From NCBI GenBank assembly GCA_020851855.1, contig JADZBY010000008.1, positions 1-10,551 on the forward strand: DNA of 10,551 nt, written 5' to 3'. Made by a program: the position numbers and the translations under genes. The notes beneath the pieces are model-generated. The model searched no databases. It saw only the letters and a program-made list of their open reading frames with translations, and had not been told where the DNA came from. Positions 6,269 to 10,551 of this stretch are shown piece after piece; position 1 is the first letter of the stretch; each line of letters opens with the position of its first letter. Source of the DNA: Anaerolineae bacterium (GTDB taxonomy: Bacteria > Chloroflexota > Anaerolineae > Aggregatilineales > UBA2796).

Positions 6269-7126
6269 ATGACCACGCCGCCGCTCTTCGACTTTGAGCC
6301 AGGCTCCCACGAGCGTGACACGGTCCTCAATCTGGCCATCGCGAACGGATTCCCGCCGGATACGTACCGCCCGTTTCTGCGCGCGCTGGGCGGCGATTAC
6401 CGGCGCGTCTGCGTGCTGCCGCGCGCGCTGTGGCACAACGGCGTGCGGCCCGAATCGGCGGCGTCGTGGCAGGTCATGGCCGATGATCTGCTGGCCGGGC
6501 TGCGCGCGCACAGCCTGACGGGCGTGATCGCCGTCGGGCACTCGATGGGCGGCGTGGCGTCCATGCTGGCGGCGCTTGCCGAGCCGTCGCGTTTCCGGGC
6601 GTTGGTCCTGCTCGATCCGACGATTTTCCCCGCCGATTTGCTGCGCCTGATCCGCTGGGCGGGGCGTCTGGGCTTGTCGCACCGCTTCCCGCTCGTACAG
6701 CGCGCCCTGCGCCGCCGCCGGGCCTTCGCCAGCGTGGACGCCGCCTATGACTATTTCCGCACACGGCCTCTGTTCGCCAGTTGGCCAGCGCAGACGGTGC
6801 GCCTGTACGCGGAGAGCAATACCCGGCCCGCTCACGGCGGCGGAGTCGAACTGGCCTGGACGCCCGAATGGGAAGCGCAATACTACCGCACCATCCACGT
6901 CCAGCCGTGGCGGGCGGTGCGGCGCTTACGTGGGCTGCTGCCGGTGCTGGTCCTTCGCGGCGAACACACCGACACATTCCTGGAGCGCTCGGCGGCGCGC
7001 TTCCGGCGGCTCGTGCCCGATGCGACAGTCCTCGACGTGCCGGGCCACGGCCACCTGTTCCCGCACTCCGCCCCGGACGCCACGGCGCGGCTCGTCGGGG
7101 CGTGGTTGCGCCCGTTGAAAGGGTGA
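6269..7126 (+). CDS. Alpha/beta-fold hydrolase
   Basis: Predicted cytoplasmic serine hydrolase of the alpha/beta superfamily, 285 residues; substrate not identifiable. The nucleophile elbow is GHSMGG with S92; the likely acid is D235 (RGEHTDTF) and the likely base H262 (PGHGHLFP). The N-terminal LNLAIANGFPPDTYRPFL matches the oxyanion-side strand-loop typical of this family. A helical, Arg-rich cap lies at about 125-205. The family start (a PLFDF segment just before this strand) favours ATG 6269. An alternative GTG at 6236 overlaps the kinase TGA by four bases (GTGA) and would add 11 residues with translational coupling. Neither start has a good Shine-Dalgarno. It is cotranscribed with the kinase by position, with no promoter between them. 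Family call is firm; function is unknown. Confidence 0.88.
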   Translation: MTTPPLFDFEPGSHERDTVLNLAIANGFPPDTYRPFLRALGGDYRRVCVLPRALWHNGVRPESAASWQVMADDLLAGLRAHSLTGVIAVGHSMGGVASMLAALAEPSRFRALVLLDPTIFPADLLRLIRWAGRLGLSHRFPLVQRALRRRRAFASVDAAYDYFRTRPLFASWPAQTVRLYAESNTRPAHGGGVELAWTPEWEAQYYRTIHVQPWRAVRRLRGLLPVLVLRGEHTDTFLERSAARFRRLVPDATVLDVPGHGHLFPHSAPDATARLVGAWLRPLKG

Positions 7127-7155
7127 GGCGGGGCAAACGCGGCCATCCTCATCCC

Positions 7156-7268
7156 CTGCCGCGCCCGGCGCTGATGGATTCTCAGGTAGTTGTGCGGATC
7201 GCCTGCCGCGCCCGGCGCTGATGGATTCTCAGGTAGTCGTGCGGATCGCCTGCCGCGCCCGGCGCTGA
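7156..7268. repeat. 47-bp tandem repeat, about 2.4 copies
   Basis: Unit starting CTGCCGCGCCCGGCGCTGA begins at 7156, 7203 and 7250; the first two are full units differing at one base (tagttg against tagtcg) and the third stops after 19 bp. The copies adjoin with no spacers, so this is not a CRISPR array. It lies in the 411-bp gene-free gap 7127-7537, which otherwise holds only hairpins and the promoter region of the next gene. Confidence 0.8.
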
Positions 7269-7284
7269 AGCGACCGGGCTGAGT

Positions 7285-7336
7285 CTACAAAGCCCTGACG
7301 GGCTGGAAGTCGCCTTCAGCCCGAAGGGCTTTGTAG
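7285..7336. repeat. Long imperfect inverted repeat (hairpin)
   Basis: Arms of about 22 bp that begin and end with CTACAAAGCCC and GGGCTTTGTAG, with inner complementary parts GGGCTG/CAGCCC and a short GC-rich loop. There is no T tract, so it is not a standard terminator, though it lies 160 bp downstream of the hydrolase and could block RNA decay. A second small hairpin, GGACCT/AGGTCC with a 2-nt loop, follows at 7346-7359. Confidence 0.75.
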
Positions 7337-7449
7337 CTTCAGCCTGGACCTTCAGGTCCGGGCGGTGCGATCCATTTCTATTTGAGAAACTCCATCAGCG
7401 TCGGGGCGTGGTTGATCGCGCTTGAAGAAATTGTCCAATCCCGCCCCTT

Positions 7450-7481
7450 TTCAGGCACTCTGCGCCTGAACGTTGTAAAAT
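7450..7481 (+). promoter_or_regulatory. Inverted repeat and -10-like element upstream of the GH57-type gene
   Basis: A perfect 7-bp inverted repeat TTCAGGC/GCCTGAA (7450-7456 and 7464-7470) is followed 5 nt later by TAAAAT (7476-7481, 5/6 to TATAAT). No -35 hexamer is visible at normal spacing, so the inverted repeat may be an activator site in the -35 position. Predicted start near 7488 and a leader of about 50 nt. Confidence 0.35.
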
Positions 7482-7537
7482 AGGTGGAGTGACCTCGCAC
7501 TTAGGCCGTTCGCCTATCAGCGGACAGAGGTTTTACC

Positions 7538-8986
7538 TTGAGCACTCGACCTTATCAGTATTTCTGCGTACACGGGCATTACCGCCAGCCGCCACGCGGC
7601 AACCCGGTGACCGGCGATATTGGTGAAGAGCCGGAAGCCGGGCGACGTTACCGCAACTGGAACGAGCGCATCACTGCCGAAGCCTACCGGCCCAACGCGG
7701 AGATCGGCAATTACGACATCATCAGCTTTGATATCGGTGAAGAGCTGATGAGCTGGCTCGCCCAGAACTCACCGGAGACGTACCGGCGCATCGTCGAAGC
7801 GGATCGTGTGCATCAGGCGCGCGCCGGGGTGGGCAACGCGCTGGGCGGCCCGTATCACCACGGCCTGTTGCCGCTGCGCCGTACGCGCGACCGGCTGGTC
7901 GAGCTGTATTGGGGCCGCGTCGCCTTTGAGCACCATTTCGGGCGCGCGCCGCAGGGCCTCTGGCTGCCGGAGATGGCCGTCGATCACGAGACGCTGCGCG
8001 TCGCCCAGACGCTCGGTTACCAGTTCACGGTGCTCTCCCAGGGGCAGGTGGTTGACGCAGACGACGCCGCCGGGCCGTACTGGGTGGACATCGGCGCGGA
8101 CCAGCCCTTTGGCGTTTTCGTGCGCGACGACGAACTGTCCAACGACCTGTCGTTCAACATCACGGCCATCGGCGGGGCGGGCCACTGGGCGCGGAACAAG
8201 CTGGCGCGCCGCCGGGCGGGCCGTTTGACGCTGGTCGCCACGCTGGGCGAGACGTTCGGGCATCATCACCTGGGCGAAGAGCGCTTCTTGCACTGGCTGC
8301 TCGAACACGAAGCGCCAACCATCGGCTACCGCGTCACCACGCTGACCGAGTATTTCCGAGAGAATCCGCCGGCGCGCACCATCGATTTCCGCCCGTTCAC
8401 CTCGTGGGGCGATCCGAACAGCGTGGCGCGCTGGTACGTCGGTTGGCGTGGGCTGCTGTGGCGCGCGCTGGACAAGCTCTCGTCGGATTACGCCGAATTG
8501 ATGCGGCAGGTGCTCAGCCCGCACAGCATCGATCCGTGGAAGCTGCGCCGGGAGTATATCCGCGTCCGGCTGGGGCAGATCAGCGGTGAGGCGCTGCTGG
8601 CGGAATTTGCGCCGGGCCTGAAGAAAAACGCCGAGGAGCAAATCCTGGCGCTGCTCAATGGCGTGTTTGCCCTGGCGCGGGCTTATGCCAGCAACGCCTT
8701 CCTGGTCGATGATTTCGACCGCAAAGAGCCGCGTTACGCCATCGCGTCGGCAGCCTATGCCGTCCACGTGGCGGAAGAGGCGTCCGGGGAGAAGCTGGCG
8801 CAGAGTTTCCGCAACGACTTGCGCCTGATCGTGAGCGACTCCGGCGCGCTCAATGGGCAGGAAGTCTACGACTCGGTCGTGACCGAATTTATCAATCCGC
8901 CGCCCCCCGAAGAAGAACCGGGCGAGACGGCGGATTCGCAGCAGAGCGCGCCGCCCACCGCCCAGGAGCAGGATTCGCCGGCCTGA
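7538..8986 (+). CDS. Short divergent GH57/DUF3536-type protein
   Basis: Relative of glycoside hydrolase family 57 proteins with a DUF3536 C-terminal part, 482 residues, cytoplasmic, probably acting on an alpha-glucan. The N-terminus has the GH57 opening motif VHGHYRQPPRGNP (11-23) and WNERITAEAYRPNA (about 41-54). GLWLPEMAVD carries E145 at the position of the catalytic nucleophile. The fourth motif reads TLGETFGHHH: L236 stands where I expect Asp, the catalytic acid/base, so activity is uncertain. The C-terminal half (about 280-455) is helical and has FTSWGDPNSVARWY instead of the Cys-rich segment I recall from full-length DUF3536 proteins, and the whole is shorter than those. The last 30 residues are acidic and Pro-rich. 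TTG 7538 has AGAGG 7 nt upstream and directly precedes the family N-terminus. No GH57 partner enzyme is adjacent; glgP lies 5.5 kb away. Confidence 0.82.
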   Translation: MSTRPYQYFCVHGHYRQPPRGNPVTGDIGEEPEAGRRYRNWNERITAEAYRPNAEIGNYDIISFDIGEELMSWLAQNSPETYRRIVEADRVHQARAGVGNALGGPYHHGLLPLRRTRDRLVELYWGRVAFEHHFGRAPQGLWLPEMAVDHETLRVAQTLGYQFTVLSQGQVVDADDAAGPYWVDIGADQPFGVFVRDDELSNDLSFNITAIGGAGHWARNKLARRRAGRLTLVATLGETFGHHHLGEERFLHWLLEHEAPTIGYRVTTLTEYFRENPPARTIDFRPFTSWGDPNSVARWYVGWRGLLWRALDKLSSDYAELMRQVLSPHSIDPWKLRREYIRVRLGQISGEALLAEFAPGLKKNAEEQILALLNGVFALARAYASNAFLVDDFDRKEPRYAIASAAYAVHVAEEASGEKLAQSFRNDLRLIVSDSGALNGQEVYDSVVTEFINPPPPEEEPGETADSQQSAPPTAQEQDSPA

Positions 8987-9005
8987 CAGAAGGATTACTT
9001 CGACT

Positions 9006-9364
9006 GGGAAGGGACACCCCCTAACCCTGCCCTCCCCCCCATCAAGAGGGGAAGGGAAAACCGGCTCCGGAAGCCCCTCACGCTTCATGGGGGAGGGGTT
9101 GGGGTGGGGGAAACGATGCTGTTGACCCTCACTCCCCCCTGCCCCTCTCTCCCTCATGGAGAGAGGGGAGAAAAAGCGGGAATCCTCGGTTTCGGCACCC
9201 CTCTCCATGAGGGAGAGGGGCCGGGGGTGAGGGTTTGCAGACACACTCTGTACCACAACTAGGGAAGGGACACCCCCTAACCCTGCCCTTCCCCCATAAA
9301 GAGGGGAAGGGAAAACCGGCTCCGGAAGCCCCTCCCTCTTCATGGGGAGGGGTTGGGGTGGGGG
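9006..9364. repeat. Compound repeat: two direct copies flanking a large inverted repeat
   Basis: Copy 1 (9006-9110) and copy 2 (9262-9364) are nearly identical, each starting GGGAAGGGACACCCCCTAAC and centred on AAAACCGGCTCCGG; each is itself an imperfect palindrome of C-rich and G-rich arms. Between them, 9125-9168 and 9198-9234 form another inverted repeat (ACCCTCAC...GAGAGGGG against CCCCTCTCC...GTGAGGGT). The block fills the 387-bp gap between the convergent GH57-type and LLM genes, with no coding sequence. It may end transcription from both sides and looks like a non-coding dispersed repeat family. Confidence 0.85.
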
Positions 9365-9373
9365 TGTGCTACG

Positions 9374-10402
9374 CTACAGGACCAGTTCGGCCATCAGGCG
9401 CAGCGTGGCGGCATCGTTCGCCATGATGTTCAGCGTGGTGGCCGGGCTGCTTTTCCACAGGCTGAGCCGCTCCGCGATGCGCTCGCGCGGGCCGCACAGC
9501 GCCACGGCATCCACCAGCCCATCCGGCACGGCGAACGCCGCCTTGAGCTTCTCCCCGCTCAGGTACAGGTCCTGCACATGCGCCGCGTCCGCCTCAAAGC
9601 CGTAGCGGCAGGCCAGATCGAAGTAGAAATTGCGCCCCCGCGCGCCCATCCCGCCGATGTAGAGCGCCAGATAGGGCTTGACCGCCAGCCGGCACGCATC
9701 CAGGTCCTTGCCCATCACCACCTGGACCATCGGCGCGATGTCGAACCGGGCGCGGTCCTTGCCCGGCGCGGCGGCGAAACCGGCCTCGACGTGCTCGCGG
9801 TGCACCCGGTCATACTGCTCCGGCGCAAAGAAGATGGGCAGCCAGCCGTCCGCGATCTCGGCGGCGAGCGCCACGTTGCGCGGGCCAATCGCACCCAGGT
9901 ATACCGGCAAATCGGCGCGGCCATGCAGCGTGGACTTGAGCGCCTTGCCCAGCCCGGCGGCGTCCGGCCCCTGGTACGGGATGCGGTAGAAGTCGCCGTC
10001 GAAATGGAGCGGCGCTTCCCGGCGCATGATCTGGCGCACCACGGCCACGTATTCGCGCGTGCGGGCCAGCGGTTTGCCATAGGGCTGCCCGTGCCAGCCT
10101 TCGACCACCTGCGGGCCGGACATGCCCAGTCCAAGCCGGAAGCGCCCGCCGGACAACTGGTCGAGCGTGATGGCGGTCATGGCGGTGTTGGCCGGTGTGC
10201 GCGCCGGGATTTGCATGATGGCCGTGCCCAGCCCGATGCGGCTCGTCAATGCGCCGAGCCACGCCAGCGGCGTCACCGCGTCGGAGCCGTACGCCTCTGC
10301 CGTCCAGACCACGTCATAACCCAGCCGTTCTGCTTCCTGCACGAGCGCCGCCGGAAGCTCGATTCGCGCGCCTGAATAGCCCAGCATCATTCCCAGCCGC
10401 AT
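9374..10402 (-). CDS. F420-dependent LLM-class (luciferase-like) oxidoreductase
   Basis: Predicted cytoplasmic flavin/deazaflavin oxidoreductase of the bacterial luciferase-like TIM-barrel superfamily, 342 residues. It resembles the F420-dependent group that includes mycobacterial Rv3520c. Visible: MRLGMMLGYSGA at the first strand, TSRIGLGT (53-60) and DQLSGGRFRLGLG (81-93), both typical of LLM proteins; then ADLPVYLGAIGPRNVALAAE mid-chain and a C-terminal CGPRERIAERLSLW helix that forms a barrel edge. The ATG at 10402 starts exactly at the family N-terminus and has GAGAGG 10 nt upstream; an in-frame upstream start near 10492 would add 30 non-homologous residues. The substrate cannot be read from sequence, and FMN instead of F420 cannot be excluded. 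It stands alone, convergent with the GH57-type gene and ending 9 bp from the compound repeat. Confidence 0.9.
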   Translation of the reverse strand: MRLGMMLGYSGARIELPAALVQEAERLGYDVVWTAEAYGSDAVTPLAWLGALTSRIGLGTAIMQIPARTPANTAMTAITLDQLSGGRFRLGLGMSGPQVVEGWHGQPYGKPLARTREYVAVVRQIMRREAPLHFDGDFYRIPYQGPDAAGLGKALKSTLHGRADLPVYLGAIGPRNVALAAEIADGWLPIFFAPEQYDRVHREHVEAGFAAAPGKDRARFDIAPMVQVVMGKDLDACRLAVKPYLALYIGGMGARGRNFYFDLACRYGFEADAAHVQDLYLSGEKLKAAFAVPDGLVDAVALCGPRERIAERLSLWKSSPATTLNIMANDAATLRLMAELVL

Positions 10403-10490
10403 CGTCGCCCATCCTCTCGCCGCGTGCCGTGACCGCGTCCCATGCGGAATTGTGCCGTCAGGCGTGATGCGCCGCAAGAAGCCCGCAGCC

Positions 10491-10499
10491 ATCGTATCA
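10491..10499 (-). promoter_or_regulatory. Possible extended -10 for the LLM oxidoreductase
   Basis: On the minus strand TGATACGAT fits the extended -10 pattern TGnTAnnnT, about 90 nt upstream of the ATG at 10402. No -35 is evident. Weak call. Confidence 0.25.
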
Positions 10500-10522
10500 G
10501 ACGCCGTGCGGCTCGTTGCGGC

Positions 10523-10546
10523 GGGCGCGTCACGACGCGCCCCTAC
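10523..10546 (-). repeat. REP-like palindrome, third arm type
   Basis: Read on minus: GTAG, arm GGGCGCGTC, 2-nt loop GT, arm GACGCGCCC. The 9-2-9 architecture and the GTAG foot match the elements at 3033-3172, but the arms differ. It lies upstream of the LLM gene; a mate may lie outside the window. Confidence 0.7.
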
Positions 10547-10551
10547 ACATC

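Noticed and set aside
7156..7268. Possible CRISPR array
   Set aside because: The units are directly adjacent with a 47-bp period and no unique spacers; there are only 2.4 copies and no cas gene nearby.
7769..9343. Minus-strand open frame of 524 codons
   Set aside because: Its first 110 codons are a translation of the compound repeat (repeated MKREGLPEPVFPSPL-type peptides) and the rest is antisense to the GH57-type gene.
9353..10375. Plus-strand open frame of 340 codons opposite the LLM oxidoreductase
   Set aside because: Antisense shadow in GC-rich DNA; translation is low-complexity Arg/Gln/His-rich, with no family features.
10403..10492. 30-residue extension of the LLM oxidoreductase
   Set aside because: The extension has no similarity to the family, whose members begin at the MRLG strand; ATG 10402 has its own GAGAGG.

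Overview
The window is a GC-rich bacterial chromosomal segment that reads best as a member of the Chloroflexota (an Anaerolineae-like lineage). That is inferred from the gene set: a DUF3417-type alpha-glucan phosphorylase, a GH57/DUF3536-type protein and an F420-type luciferase-like oxidoreductase, together with TTG start codons and abundant short palindromic intergenic repeats. No rRNA, tRNA, CRISPR array, transposase or phage gene was found, so the taxonomic call is moderate.

Layout. Positions 1-1997 (minus) hold the first 665 codons of glgP; its 3' end lies outside the window. Upstream of it, also on minus, is a small membrane protein with a NERD-like domain (2215-2919), ending in a clear intrinsic terminator. 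Next come two copies of a REP-like palindrome pair (3033-3172), then a minus-strand receiver protein with a long proline-rich tail (3173-3934). A 274-bp divergent promoter region separates it from a plus-strand paralogue with the same design (4209-4856). The plus strand continues with a soluble PAS histidine kinase (4944-6239) and an alpha/beta hydrolase that starts at or just after the kinase stop (to 7126). A 411-bp gap (7127-7537) carries a 47-bp tandem repeat and several hairpins. Then come a short, divergent GH57/DUF3536-like protein (7538-8986), a 360-bp compound inverted/direct repeat between convergent genes (9006-9364), and a minus-strand F420-type LLM oxidoreductase (9374-10402). The right edge carries another REP-like palindrome.

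How the genes fit together. glgP and the GH57-type protein both point to storage alpha-glucan metabolism, but they are 5.5 kb apart and not in one operon. The centre is a signalling island: two paralogous stand-alone receivers, each with an intact phospho-acceptor Asp and a disordered tail instead of a DNA-binding domain, transcribed divergently beside a cytoplasmic kinase that could phosphorylate them. This is the best candidate for an undescribed module. Three promoters in the window reuse the same TACAAT -10 element. The REP-like elements share one architecture (GTAG, 9-bp arm, 2-nt loop, 9-bp arm) with three different arm sequences, which suggests a RAYT-type mobilised family in this genome.
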